64,000 nucleotides of DNA from Oreohelix idahoensis (taxonomy: Eukaryota > Mollusca > Gastropoda > Stylommatophora > Oreohelicidae): contig JAMPIV010017559.1 in the NCBI GenBank assembly GCA_024509875.1, positions 34,257 to 98,256 of the forward strand, written 5' to 3'. Within the stretch, counting starts at the first letter, position 1, and every line of letters begins with the position of its first letter. The notes beneath the pieces are model-generated. The model was given only the letters and a program-made list of their open reading frames with translations. It did no database searches and was not told the DNA's origin. The translations under genes were made by a program, and so were the position numbers. Shown piece by piece: positions 35,326 to 46,560 of this stretch.

Positions 35326-35600
35326 GTCATCATCATGATCATCAGCAGCTTTCAACTCTCTATGAAACACATGCCATCAACAAGTACATGCCAGACCCTA
35401 CTGTCTTGTGAAATGTGTTCAAGGTCATTTCGTGTCTTCTTTATCCCGGTCACATATGTCCCAGTCTTCCATGATGTTTTTGGTATCTCTATTTCTCGGG
35501 GAATTCCAGAAAAGAGGCTGCCCTGAAATACTATCAACAAGTTTTCTTAATGTGAGTTCTATCCTAGCCAGCATCAGCTCCTCATGGAGTTTCCCATGAT
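35326..35600 (-). mobile_element. Second 3' fragment of an element-E-type LINE
   Basis: The minus strand encodes RKLVDSISGQPLFWNSPRN, then, after a shift, KKTRNDLEHISQDSRVWHVL and VDGMCFIES followed by a stop. This is the C-terminal tail of the family (RK-DSI-RQ-LFWNP). A short CAT/GAT-rich stretch at 35328 is the likely tail. It lies next to 34971-35325, so two truncated copies are adjacent. Confidence 0.65.
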
Positions 35601-35634
35601 CTCTTCAGTTGTTGCTGTCCATTTCTACCTTTAA

Positions 35635-35759
35635 ATGGGGGGGGGGGGGGGGGGGAGGGGGGGGCGGGGGGGGGGGGGGCGGGGCGGAGGTGGGGGGGGC
35701 AGGCGGGGGGATGGTGGGGGCGGCAGTGGCGGGCGGGCGGGGGTGGGGGGGGGGGGGGT

Positions 35760-35794
<35 letters not shown>

Positions 35795-35810
35795 CGGAAG
35801 AGAGAGAGAG
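35635..35810. repeat. Extreme G tract followed by (AG)n
   Basis: About 160 bp is almost only G on the plus strand with scattered C, A and T, ending in AGAGAGAGAGA. The potential for G-quadruplex formation is very high. Exact length and sequence are unreliable because such tracts are error-prone. All open frames through it are artefacts. Confidence 0.85.
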
Positions 35811-36082
35811 AAAGGATGGATCCTTTACACGCCCACTGAAGCATATTGGGACTATAGTGTTAGGCCCATATTTTCCTGAGCATCGGCACACTAGGGGTGA
35901 TGTGGTCAGCATCACGCCAGCCGTCTTAACCTTCCCAGAATAGCTCTGGTACCCAATTAATGAGGCTGGGTTGACCCCAGAACTGTTTGCAGTTTTAAAA
36001 ATTCCACCTCAACTAGGGATTGAACCATGGACCAATGAACTAGGAAGCCAATGCCCTAACCACTGCGCTACTGAGGCTCCCC
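35811..36082 (-). mobile_element. tRNA-derived SINE
   Basis: On the minus strand the element starts GGGGAGCCTCAGTAGCGCAG. It has a pol III A-box-like TAGCGCAGTGG (36060-36070) and a B box GGTTCAATCCC (36016-36026), followed by an unrelated body of about 200 bp. It is not a tRNA gene, because the anticodon and acceptor arms do not fold as one. Its head resembles the SINE at 48244 but the bodies differ. Confidence 0.75.
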
Positions 36083-36087
36083 ACCTT

Positions 36088-36400
36088 TACATTTAGGTCA
36101 ATTAAAACTGTGAAGTCTTTTCTTCTCTTTTTAACGATATGTTGTAGTTGGTTGTCAGATTCTTCTCAAAGCTTCTTCTTTGCTGTTAGCTGGTGCATAA
36201 CACTGGCTGATGTTTATCTCTTTTTCTTTTCAGCAGTTTTGAATGTTGATACCAGCTTGGATCTCACTGCTTCCCACTGTATTGGTTATGGATGCAACTC
36301 TAAAATTTTTCTTTTGTGCTCTCAGAACTGTGTATCTCATACAGCCCACTTTCAATTTAACAAACTCATTTTTCTAAGAAAGTCCAAACTCTACTTATGA
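36088..36400 (-). pseudogene. Endonuclease-domain fragment of an element-E-type LINE
   Basis: The minus strand encodes WEAVRSKLVSTFKTAEKKKR, then (shifted) QCYAPTNSKEEA and VLIDLNVKV, matching FKSAKKKVN, QCYAPTNDKEES and LMGDLNAKK of element E in order. Stops and shifts make it non-functional. Confidence 0.7.
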
Positions 36401-37341
36401 TCTGTTTTGCTATTCATTACGTCTGCACAGCACAATTAACAAATAAACAGACTGGCAACTTCTGGTGGTCTAAAACATACTACTTTTTAGACTACCAATA
36501 CAGTTTATGGAATATACCCCAAAAAGTACTCCATATGGCTAAAAAAATAATTATTTTTTAAAGCTTTGGTTAATTAGATGACAACGGCATGTGACTAAAA
36601 GTTGACAGAATAAAGATGTAATTTATACGGGAAACTACAGAAACCCTACATCAATTTAAAAAAAAAAAAAAAGCAAGGCACAAAATGATGGACTCATTGT
36701 GTTACACTCAGGTATGTCAACAAGGCAACTAATATGAGGTTGTGTATGGGACTGGCAACCTCAATCGTAAAAACAAACTGCCACAGAAACCACAGCAGCA
36801 AGATCATGTGACTGTTTGGACAGGTTTCTTGCACGGATTAGCTACCATTTAAGGAGCACAACAGAAAATGATGATTAGTTATGAGGGCAACCAAGATCAT
36901 CATCTTCTTTCAACAGATATTGGTAGAAATGGTCCTTCTTCTTTCTTTCCTGCACCAAATCACCTCCTGAGTTCTTACAATAGTGATTGTCTAAAACAAT
37001 CTGTTTTACATTACAGGTTACCAGGTTTCATGATAACTGTCTCTTACAATATTTCTAAGAGAGCAGTGGTTCAATTCTTTCTTTATCTTACACAGGGTAT
37101 GTGGTCTGACTGAGTAGAAGAAAACTCAAATCAATTTAACAAACACTGGCTGAATGATTATTCAGGTTACCTAAGGAACACACTGAATGTCCATAAGATT
37201 CTACTGGTAAATGAGTAAAGAACTTCTCAGCAACTGATGCATCAGTTTAAATCTTATGATGGAACAAAGTATTTATGGGGAAAAAAAATAAACAAATAAG
37301 ATCAAAACTTATGTTATTTTTTAACATCCAGTCAAATTTAC
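36401..37341. other. Intronic DNA with one dispersed repeat
   Basis: AT-rich sequence with a poly-A run at 36657-36672. The only structured part is the dispersed repeat at 36705-36885 listed separately. Confidence 0.4.
36705..36885 (+). repeat. Dispersed repeat, copy 1
   Basis: Shares ACAAGGCAACTAA, TTGGCAACCTCA-like and ACAAACTGCCACAGAAACCA with 45055-45250 in the same orientation. No coding signal. It is probably a fragment of an unidentified mobile element. Confidence 0.7.
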
Positions 37342-37734
37342 CTTTAACAGTCAGATGTGTTGTGTTTGAAACAAACTTTGGTGATGCGTCTGGTACAAAA
37401 GTCCTATAAAGGCAATAATAGTCCAGGTCATCGGAACACTGCAGACCACTGATTTTCATGATAACACTTTGGCCAGTTATATTGACATAGGTTGCATTAG
37501 CATTGTCAAGTGATAGCCTGTTGTGGCGCTGGCGACCAGGGTAAAACTGTCCTGTTTGCATGACCTGGTAATAATAATTATTATCATTCTGAGAGCCAAG
37601 GTCAGGAAAAGGCAGTATTGTCAATTCCAACAGCTCAGTTGGTGAAGAAACCCAGCTGCACTTGATAGCGATGTTGCCGCCTATTACATTATCACCAGTT
37701 ATGGAAATGTTACTCTCAAAAGCACTTGCTTGCA
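37342..37734 (-). CDS. Ig-superfamily gene, exon 1 of those visible (V-like Ig domain)
   Basis: A 393-nt exon (131 codons), phase 1 at both ends, with a strong acceptor TTTTTTCCTGTCTTCACAG/TG and donor GTTAAAG/GTAAAT. It encodes a complete V-like Ig domain: first Cys in GGNIAIKCSW, then a long strand-rich middle, QSVIMKISGLQCSDD, and the second Cys in DLDYYCLYR (D-x-Y-x-C motif), ending SNTTHLTVK. Several N-x-S/T sites (NIS, NAT, NIT, NTT) suggest an extracellular protein. The frame stays open upstream into a hydrophobic stretch (MISVYFFPVFTVQASA) that could be a signal peptide if translation began at about 37770. The splice acceptor is at least as convincing. Confidence 0.85.
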
Positions 37735-38400
37735 CTGTGAAGACAGGAAAAAAATATACCGATATCATTATGATGAATTTCAAGAAGTAGTGACATTTAA
37801 CTAAAATGTCAAAAGTTAATGTATTTTCTGCCAAGTAGATACCAGTCAAGTCACATATATATTTCAGTGGACACATCTGTATTAAGAAAACTGTTTTACC
37901 AATGTAACATGATTAAACTTACAAACCTATACCTTGTTTTAACGATGTAAAACTTAAAAAATTAAAGATGAAATATTTAAACATTAAATGAAATCAAAAT
38001 ACTCCCATAGATATGCCATTCCTGTGAGATTTTCAAACTAAATAATAAATGGGGAATGTGCTAAAATGTGCAGAGTTTAATATGTGTCTTCGATACTGTA
38101 CTCGATACAGTTTTTACACCAATTCTTGAATTTCAGCACATGATATTTGCTGCAGTTGCCCCCACACAGTTTACATAAACAGTTTTCATTCACTGTGTGG
38201 AAATCAGTTCGCATGCAGGCCTTGTGGTGGAAACCATGCACCGCAATTGAAGGCTACAATGAAACTATAACAGAGATGATGCTGTGCCACAGTGGCAATA
38301 CAAAATATCAAAGTACAGAGACAGTTTCATAACAAAAATTAACAAGTACAGTTCTTCAACAAGTGCAGTAGAGTTTTTGATATTCTAGTATTTTAAATTA
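37735..38400. other. No gene recognised
   Basis: AT-rich DNA between the Ig exon and the pogo-like element. An upstream signal-peptide exon of the Ig gene could lie here or beyond, but I cannot identify one. Confidence 0.4.
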
Positions 38401-38915
38401 TATTTGTTAATAACCTATGGCTCAAAAGCAACGTAGATATGCTATAACAATGCAATCAAGCTCAGCATTATTGAGTGTGCAAAGGAACATGGCAATAGGG
38501 TAGCAGAGCAGTACTATGTGCCGTCATCAACCGAATAAATGATACTAACTTGGAGAAAACAAGAGCACCATCTGAAAGAGGCCAAGCATAGTAAACACAA
38601 TCTCCGTAGAGGAACTGTAAAAGGGCCAGAACTTGAAGAAGAATTAACAACATGGGTATTAGACCAAAGAAGCTTGGCCACTTCAGTATCTACAAAAATG
38701 ATTATTCAACAATCAAGACTAATGGCAACGCACTTTATCGTTGACTTTACAGGTTCAACTTCATGGTGCTCTAGATTTCTGAAGAGAAATAATCTATGTA
38801 TGTGGGCCAGAACAAAAATATCACAAAAGATGCCGGCCGAATACGAAGATAAAATTATTGAATTTCATAGGTATGTCATTAATGATAAGAAAAAGGGGAA
38901 CTTTGAACTTTCACA

Positions 38916-41900
38916 CTCTCCACATGTAAGCCTACCTTGCCATTGGTTGGAGAGCTTGAGTGCCCCAATGATCCCGGGAGCTATGCCGGCGGGAGTTTTA
39001 CTCCTGGCAGGGTCACCCAAGCCGGACAGGTCCTTGTTGAGGGGTCAGACTAAATGGGCTGAGGAGTAGGTGAAACCCTATAGGTGTAGATGCAGAACCC
39101 ACCGGCGAGTGGTACATGCTCTGATCTGCACCAATCCACCCCCACTTCATGGGTCAAATGCTTTCTTGCCTCATTCTTCACTGTTTGTCCTCTATCCTTT
39201 GAAGCCAGGGAGTAAACCCTGCAAAAAAATCAGTGCAGGAGGAGCATGATAGTCTTGGTTGACAATCCACCTAAGAGGACAACTTCACACAAACCTGGGT
39301 AGGAAAGACTCGTTACTCTGGAAAGACAGCTTTCCTAGGAGAGACAACTCTGATGTAAAACAACTGCTGCCTTGCAGGAAGGTCATGGAAAACCAGAGGC
39401 TAGGGAAGCAGTCCCGAACAAATGCATGCTGAAGACGGATGCACTGGGCCGCAAGGCGCACAACATAGTGCAACGCAAACCGCCTTGAGATGACAGATAC
39501 AAATATGACTCAACGAGATGGTGCTTGACCCAAGGAGTCCCGCCAGGTGGGAAGAGTGCCGGACCCCTTGCCTCGATGGGGTCCACCCAAAGCTACTGGT
39601 GGTCAGCATCGTAAACACACCTAAACACAAACCACAGATTTTCTGTAAGAGGATATGAAACCTTCTGGCTTGATAGAGAGGGACACAAGGGAGGAGTACT
39701 CATGTTAATCAGAAACTCCTTGCCTAGCAGAGAGCTTTCTGTTGCTACAAACAGTCAGGCGGAAATTATAGGAGCTGATATCACGATAGATGACCAGACC
39801 ATTAGAGTGTACAACCTATATGCCCCCCCAGATAGAAATCTTTCACTAGCCACAATGGAGATTAGGAGCACTAACTGCCTGGTTGTTGGTGATTTCAACA
39901 GCCATTCAGAAAGGTGGGGTTACACAGAGGCTGATACCCGTGGCATTGAGGTAGAGGACTGGGAATTTGACTCAAATCTGCAACTTATCAATAAAGCAGA
40001 TGATACACCCAGTTTCTACTCAAGAAGATGGCAATCGACCTCAACACCCGACCTTGCCTTCTCAACAGGAGACATCAACCATAAGATCGAACGCATTGTG
40101 CTCAACCAATTGGCAGGCAGTGACCACAAACCGATCAAACTAATGATTAATATGGAACATACACTCCACTTCCATAAACCATTACCCCGCTGGAACTACA
40201 AAAATGCCAACTGGAACAAGTTCTCAGCACTGACAGATGAATACTGTGGTTTCATAAACACCCAAAACAAAAGAATTGGAGAAATAGCTGAGGGATTTAA
40301 TAAAGCAGTTCTAATAATACTACGAGGGGCGAGAAAAGACTATAAGCCGTACTCGACAGAAGAACTCAAAGAACTGGAAGAACAGGTAACAGAGGCCAGA
40401 CATGTAGCAGAAAAGGACAAAACAGTTGAGGCAAACATCGCCTACAAAGCTATCTCTGCAAAATACAGGAAAACGTTAAACTGTTCAGCCAAAAATAGCT
40501 GGATCAAAACAACAGAAAGTCTTAACCTCAACAAAGATGGAAGAAAATTATGGAGGCTCGCCAAAGCCTTAAATGATGAGGAATGCAAAAATAAGGAAAT
40601 AGCCCTACAACAAAATGAGAAAATACTCACAAAGAAAGAAGCAGCTAATGTTTTTGCTCAAAAATTCTCACATGAGAGCCAGATAAATGTTCCACCTGAC
40701 AGAAAACAGGAAATTACCAAAGAGCAAGAACTATACCAAAATATACCAACTGTTCCAGAAGAGCACATGACAGCAAACCTCACCATGAGAGAGCTAGAGG
40801 CAGCCACTGTATCGCTTAAACAAAGAAAGTCACCTGGAAAAGACAGGGTAACAAATGACATGCTTAAAGGGCTAGGGCCTAATGCCAAGAAAGCCCTCCT
40901 CAAGATTATGAACTATAGCTGGAAGCGTGGAATTGTACTACAGGCCTGGAAAGAAGCAGTACTAGTTCCAATCCTCAAAAAGGACAAAGACTGAATGGAC
41001 CCCAACAGCTACAGACCCACCAGCCTTCTAATCTGCACGGGAAAGCTTATGGAGAGAATGATCAATACCAGATTAAGTTGGCACCTCAAAGAAAAACAAA
41101 TTCTACTGCACCAACAGGCAGGCTTCAGGCAACATAGGTCTAGAGAGGACCAAGTCACCTACAATGCACAGGAAATCGAAGATGCCTTCCAAGAAGGAAA
41201 GCACACATTAGCAGTCTGGGTAGACATGGAGAAAGCATTTGATAAAGTTTGGAAAGATGGGCTAAGAGTTAAAATGCTTAAATATGGAGTCTGTGGAAGA
41301 ATGTATAACTGGATCAGCCACTATCTAACAAACAGAACAGCTAGAGTGCAGGTGCACGGACAGTTAAGCAAAACGACTACAATGGAACATGGAGTCCCAC
41401 AGGGTGGGGTCCTTTCCCCAACACTCTTCCTTACATATATAAATGATATAACAGAAAACATCCACAAGAATGTCCACGACTTCCTCTATGCTGATGACCT
41501 GGCCATGTGGACTTCAGAAGTTATAACAGGGGCCCTAAAGTCCACAAAAATCAACCATATGGAAAACATTATAGGGCTACAGTCAATGGAGGAAAGACGT
41601 GACAGCAGAGTCCTACAACAAGCCGAAAAATTTAAGAGACTCGAAGGACACCCCATGTTCCAAAGAATGAACAGGCTAGGAAGAGGTAGGCTCAAGCGAA
41701 CTAACTTTGTGGCCCAAGCAAAAGAAAAAATTAGCAAAAATACCATGCTAACAAGCTCAGTTGCAAAGAAAATACCAACAAGCACAACTATCCCACTGTG
41801 GAAAATAAGATGCTTTCCTGAGTTAAAATCTGATATTCCAGGCATTGAAAGTAAGGGAACACAGACAGAAACACAAAGAAAGTGTATAGCAACCAAGTAT

Positions 41901-42741
41901 ATTGACCAAAAATTCCCAGCAAAGCTACGTACACATGCATATACTGATGGTTCAGCAAAAAATGCAGTTGAAAATGGGGGTGCTGGCATCCTCATAAAAT
42001 TAAAGAATAGAATCCACTCTATGGCAATTGCCACTGGCAAATACTGCAATAATTTCAGTGCTGAAGCAGAAGCCCTGAAACAGGCAGCAGAAACTCTTAC
42101 TGAATGCAAAGCACAGGCAGAAAAACAGATAGTAATCTTTACAGATGCCCTCTCAGTAATATCAGCACTGAAGAGCCACCAAGCTAAAGGACTGAAAGAT
42201 CTGATAATCTCCCTTGAAAGACTGGCCAAATGCTTCAACAAGTGCACTATCCAGTGGATACCAGCCCATTGCAACATACCAGGAAATGAGGAGGCAGACA
42301 AACTTGCTAAGGAAGGAGGTGCCTTACAACAAAATGAGAGACATCTTACGCAACGGCAAAGACTACTTTAAAGACTACATTCAAGTCCAAATGGGAAAGA
42401 GAGCACCCGGGCCATTTAAAAAATGATGCATATCATCAACTATCCAGGAAAGAACAGGTCATCATTTTTAGGCTATGCACTGGACACAACAGACTGAGAT
42501 ACCATCTATACCACAAATACAAAACTGGTGCAACAGATCTCTGCACCTGTGGTACCAGCCCGATGACAGTCGAACACCTGCTGCAGCACTGCCCAACCTA
42601 CAGTAATGAATGGAGTAGCATATGGCAACAACCCACTTCTGTCAACGAAAAACTGTTTGGAGATGTTGGGAGCCTTGAGTTGACTACTGCCTTTATTAGA
42701 GTCATAAATGTGGAGGTCTGAAGGCGAACGAGGAAGAAGAA
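38916..42741 (+). mobile_element. I-like LINE copy 1 (APE-RT-RNase H), full length with internal deletions
   Basis: Flanked by GAACTTTCACA at 38905-38915 and 42742-42752, an 11-bp target duplication inside the pogo-like transposase gene. It starts CTCTCCACATGTAAGCC, as does copy 2 at 52266, which supports a complete 5' end, and ends GAACGAGGAAGAAGAA. The 5' UTR is about 700 bp. Deletions relative to copy 2 and relatives lie near 39610 (about 150 bp, start of the endonuclease) and at 41520 (RT C-terminal third). Confidence 0.95.
39640..42371 (+). pseudogene. I-like endonuclease/RT/RNase H polyprotein, one stop and in-frame deletion
   Basis: The open part starts within the endonuclease (RNSLPSRELSVATN; VYNLYAPPDRN; LVVGDFNSHSERWGY; TPDLAFS; AGSDHKPI). 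The linker leads to RT: SPGKDRVTNDML, PILKKDKD, then a TGA at 40992-40994 where copy 2 has CGA (Arg), NSYRPTSLLICTGKLMER, QAGFRQHRSREDQV, DMEKAFDKVWKDGL, GVPQGGVLSPTLF and the catalytic FLYADDLAMWTSE. An in-frame deletion at 41520 jumps to ITGALKSTKINHME. RNase H follows: HAYTDGSAKNAVENGGAG, NFSAEAEALKQA, IFTDALSVISAL, WIPAHCNIPGNEEADKLAKE. A frameshift near 42340 precedes the C-terminal Cys/His part (CTCGTSPMTVEHLLQHCP). Confidence 0.9.
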
Positions 42742-43894
42742 GAACTTTCACAGACAGGAAATATGGGTGAAGTCCCTCGGACATTCAATGACCCTCAAAC
42801 AAGACAGTAGATTCCAGAGGTGCAAAAAAGTGTAACTGTTAAAACCTGTGACCATGAAAAAACACATTACACTGTTGTTTTGTCATATTGCCACCATTTA
42901 ATATTTTTAAAAGAAAGACATTACCCAAGAAAAAAATTACCTACTAGAGTTTATGTTCATGCTCACCCAAAAGGCTCGATGGATGAAGAAGGGATGAAAT
43001 TGTGGATAGAAATATGTGGTCCAAGCGTCCGTTTCAGAAACCTGCTTTGCTAGTATGGTATCAGTTTCAATGTCACAGAACTGAGGTTGTTAAGAATAAA
43101 TGTAGCCAGCTGAATACCCTGTTAGCTGTAATTCCAGGAGGCCTAACCAGCCAGCTACAACCTTTAGATGTCTCTATTAATAAACCGTTTAAAGGATCAA
43201 TGAAGGAGAAGTGGAACAGCTGGATGCAGTCTTCAGATTTTGAAGTGACATCGACAGGAAGAAGAAAGAGGACTACTATTTGGAAAGTGTGTGAATGGGT
43301 TAAAACTTTGTGGGATGCAGTGAAACCAGAGATGATTGTTGTTGAATTATTTAAGAAATGTGGCATTCGTAATACCCTTGACGGTACTGAGGATAATTTA
43401 TTGTTTGAAGGTAGTGTTGACTCGGTTTCTGATACAGACGTGATGGTTTATCTAGCTCTGAAGATAGCACTTTTCTGGGTTTGAGGATGAAGAATAAAAC
43501 CTTTAATGTAACTACATTTTTTTTATTTGATAGATTTTTTTTTACATACCAATTCCCTGAAAATTACTTCAATTTTTTTAAAATAAATGTATGATGAGAT
43601 GCACTAAAATTATTTTTCCCCCCGAAAAATGTCCATGGAAAAAGGCGTATGACCTAAATGTCCATGCATCTTATAGGCAGGCAAATACGGTATTTTAATA
43701 GTTTACAAATCACATAATACTATGTTAATGATATCTGATGCATACAGCTATGGAATACATAACCAATCACATAATGGACCCATATGTAAACAGACAGATC
43801 AGCAATAAAAAAAGTAGAAGGCTTGTACACTGCACTAAAGAATGACCGAGTGATTCATGTCTCAGTGACCACTGGAAGGTTTTCAAACAACTGC

Positions 43895-44125
43895 GAAGAC
43901 ATCTGAAGAAGTGTCGTCGACCAGGGACTGGCGGCTCCTGAGCTGACCCAGCTCTAATGGGTACCCTCCGAAGACGGTGAGTATCTGCCTGAATGGCGAG
44001 TGGACACCTGTCAGTGTACAGGGAAAAAAGGGATACTCACGTAAAAATCAGTCTCAGGTTAGATATACTAACCGGAGATTCTCGCCTCGAGTAATAGCGG
44101 GCGTACATTAAAAAAACAAAAAACT
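43895..44125 (+). mobile_element. 5'-truncated SINE, same family as 48244-48605
   Basis: Starting GAAGACATCTGAAGAAGTGT and continuing CGACCAGGGACTGGCGGCTC, it matches the body of the SINE at 48244-48605 to its end (GCCTCGAGTAATAGCGGGCG) and closes with an A-rich tail. The tRNA-like head is missing. Confidence 0.85.
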
Positions 44126-45889
44126 GTAAAGCTGAGACAGAAGCAGTAAAAACAGCTGCAATAACCACATGGAAAAATGCTAGAGGCACGGATGGTGTTC
44201 CTCACAGATTTCCTTTTGGTCATAGTTGCCCTATGGAACCATAAAAACAATGAACTGGAAAGCCTCTTAGAGGCATTAATAGAGAATTACCAGCTATAAA
44301 TTCAACAAACTGAATGACGTGGATTATTTTCCACTGTAAAGATATGTGGAAGTGAGAATGCAGATGGACTTGTCAGGGTGTGAGAAAGTAGAGTCCAAAT
44401 AGAGATAGGATATCACATAAAGAGATAAAAGCAATAATCAAACATAGCCCCAGAGAAGGGTGGTATTAAGAACAGTTATAATGTTGTTGTTTAACTAGGG
44501 CTGCTGAGCTTCTCGCTCTTTTGCAGCCAATACCAAGTTGAAGACTCCTTGGCATTATCTACACTGTAGATCTAGGCTTTTCCTGTGGCTTATCTGCCAT
44601 TCCGAAATGTGCTGAGCTGAAGTCATGAGCTCCAGTTTCTCCAGCTTGGCTTGTATTTAAAGGGTTGTTACATCTGGTCCCAAGCTAGGAGTAAGAAGCG
44701 CATGGCATACTGTGCATTCCCTGCCATCCAAAGGGGCTCTCCAACTATGCAGAGCTGAAATACTGTGCACTCTCAAGGAATTGTCATGTCCTGCACAGAG
44801 CCACTTCTTAGCTCCCCTTGCCTATCACTAGGTGCATAGTGAGATCCACCTGCATGCAGTCAACCAAGTCAGTGCCAAAGAATTGCAGCTGGGGCTTAAG
44901 TGACTTCTCTATAGTGTGCAAGACACCTGTAACAGAAGCATACTATTCCTTGCCAAGATGAGATAAGGTGACAATTTTTCAGGCTGAGAACTGGCCTCGC
45001 AGGGCTCAAATACCATCAACAAATGGACAAGACAAAGAAAGAATAGGATTACTGAACCCTCAAGCATGTCATACAAGGCAACTAACATGAAGTTGTCCAT
45101 AAAGTTGGCAACCTCATCATGGAAAACAAACTGCCACAGAAACCACAGCTACAAGAGCATGTGAATGCTTGGTGCACGCCAACTGCTGTGGTAGCTGCAT
45201 GCTCCGTAAGGAGTGCAAAAGAAAATGTAAATGAATGAGAGAAGTTTGAGAGATTTGATGGCCAGCTCTGTCAGAAAACAAGATGTGGCTATACGATAGT
45301 GAATGAACAATATCTGATACATCCAAATCACAGCTCTGTGAAATTTATCAGAGCTGTGTCGAGCCTCCACTGTAGGTTAGATAAGTAACCTTATAAAAGC
45401 TGTCTGGATATGTGCTCATTGAGAGAACTAGACATAGGAATTTAAACAGTGGTTTGAAATAATTTATCCTTGCCACAAAATTGACACAGATGGCTATGTT
45501 CTCAAACATAAAAAATTGCAAGTTTGCTCTAAACTTTACAGCATCTTGTAGATATTCTTGTGGAAGAATTTTGTACAAGGTAATCTATTTACCACTTCAC
45601 TAAATTTAGGTATATTAGTAGTGCATACTGCAAAAAATTCACATTTATTCACCACTCTATATTTATTCATCACTGACTAAAACCAGGAACTTGGAGCAAT
45701 CAAATATTTGAATTGCTCGGCTCCAGCACCCATGGTGACTGCTCCATCTCCACTGTGTGCTCTGACTCAAATTATTTATAAATTGTTTTTAAAAATATAC
45801 TTTTAAGTAAAATAAGAACAAGACATTGTAATTCTGAAAAAGAAACTTTACTGAAGAATTCTCAAACAATTTAAATGTCATCTAAACTA
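44126..45889. other. No gene recognised
   Basis: 44126-44460 is AT-rich. 44470-44900 has mixed composition without a supported frame. The dispersed repeat at 45055-45250 is listed separately, and the rest to 45889 is AT-rich with short unsupported minus-strand frames. Confidence 0.4.
45055..45250 (+). repeat. Dispersed repeat, copy 2
   Basis: The same repeat as 36705-36885 (shared AACAAACTGCCACAGAAACC), diverged by roughly a fifth by eye. Confidence 0.7.
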
Positions 45890-46560
45890 GAGTTATCTAA
45901 TTATTCTTGTACTCATGATTCCCTTTGAAAGAAACATTTTTTTGCTGCGATCAAATACAATTAATTTTAAACCCGAAAACATCTGCTCTACACTGGCTTG
46001 ATTTGTTGACATGCTCAAAATGACTACAAACAGTCTGAGTGTGGTATAGGAAGCTGTGAATGGCCTCAAAAACAGACTTGACTTACAACCTACCAAGAGA
46101 TTTTATTTCCTTATAATCCTCCCAATACTTTCTCTCTCGAATATTTCATTATAATTATGAATTGCAGAAACCTGCCGGTGTCTTTCCTGTTTAACCAATT
46201 CCTATTCGAGGTAATCATCTTCTGAAGAATTCATTGTTATTCCCTTTTCACTCTACAGAACATAGGCTGTGAATTTGTCTTCACTCGTTATGAAGACACG
46301 CTGTCCGAGCTCACCATTCACTTCCTTTTCCACGCTGCATGTCGCCAATTTCTTCTTTGTTTTTCCTAAAAGCCTAAATTTGGACCTATCAAACTCAAAT
46401 GTAAAGATATCAATAAGGTCTATTTCCATAAATCAGCTATCAATCATGCGGGCAGATTTGAATTTTTTGTTGATGCCAAGGCCAATTTTCTTTGTACTTT
46501 TATGGAAACCAGCAAGCAAATGTTTTTTGTTAACGCCTTTATAAAGTAATAAACCAAAAA
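45890..46560 (-). pseudogene. Probable hAT-like transposase C-terminal relic
   Basis: The minus strand reads FVVILSMSTNQASVEQMFSG and LKLIVFDRSKKMFLSKGI, resembling the hAT dimerisation region (small residues, S-x-E-x-x-FS, then an RS-Ls pattern). Upstream on the same strand, in other frames, are IFTFEFDRSKFRLLGKTKKK and HNYNEIFEREKVLGG. Stops and frame changes are frequent. No termini or 8-bp duplication were found, so the call rests on the motif only. Confidence 0.42.

Larger units (their letters stand above)
38447..43484 (+). pseudogene. Pogo-like transposase (CENP-B-type HTH plus DDE domain), disrupted
   Basis: The N-terminal part encodes KLSIIECAKEHGNRVAEQYY, a stop at 38536-38538, LTWRKQEHHLKEA, then a CENP-B-type DNA-binding region (ELEEELTTWVLDQRSLATSV, TSWCSRFLKRNNLCMW) and ISQKMPAEYEDKIIEFHRYV. 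After the LINE the frame continues FELSQTGNMGEVPRTFN, a stop, VTVKTCDHEKTHYTVVLSYC and HAHPKGSMDEEGMKLW. A frameshift near 43010 leads to LLVWYQFQCHRTEVV and AVIPGGLTSQLQPLDVSINK. The second catalytic Asp expected in an LVWDxF context is Tyr here, so the enzyme would be inactive even without the stops. The last 60 residues are an acidic tail. Confidence 0.82.
38401..43695 (+). mobile_element. Pogo/Tigger-like DNA transposon relic, split by an I-like LINE
   Basis: Transposase parts at about 38447-38915 and 42753-43484 belong together; the LINE at 38916-42741 separates them with a perfect 11-bp duplication. The right side ends near AGGCAAATACGGTATTTT (about 43695), a terminus seen in pogo-like elements. 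I could not locate the matching left terminus, so the left coordinate is approximate. Confidence 0.78.

Noticed and set aside
35605..35943. Open frames rich in Gly or Pro across the G tract
   Set aside because: Homopolymer translation only.
36016..36082. Possible tRNA gene
   Set aside because: A and B boxes are present but the sequence does not form a tRNA acceptor or anticodon arm, and a SINE body follows.
37735..37770. Signal peptide encoded just upstream of the V-like exon (MISVYFFPVFTVQASA)
   Set aside because: The hydrophobic reading coincides with the pyrimidine tract of a strong splice acceptor, so it is more likely intronic; kept only as an alternative.
41486..42301. 271-codon minus-strand frame
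   Set aside because: It is antisense to the RNase H part of the I-like LINE, whose plus-strand motifs are unmistakable.
45348..45578. Second hAT-like fragment, because LVLSMST resembles the motif at 45893-46096
   Set aside because: The similarity is seven residues with no downstream support.
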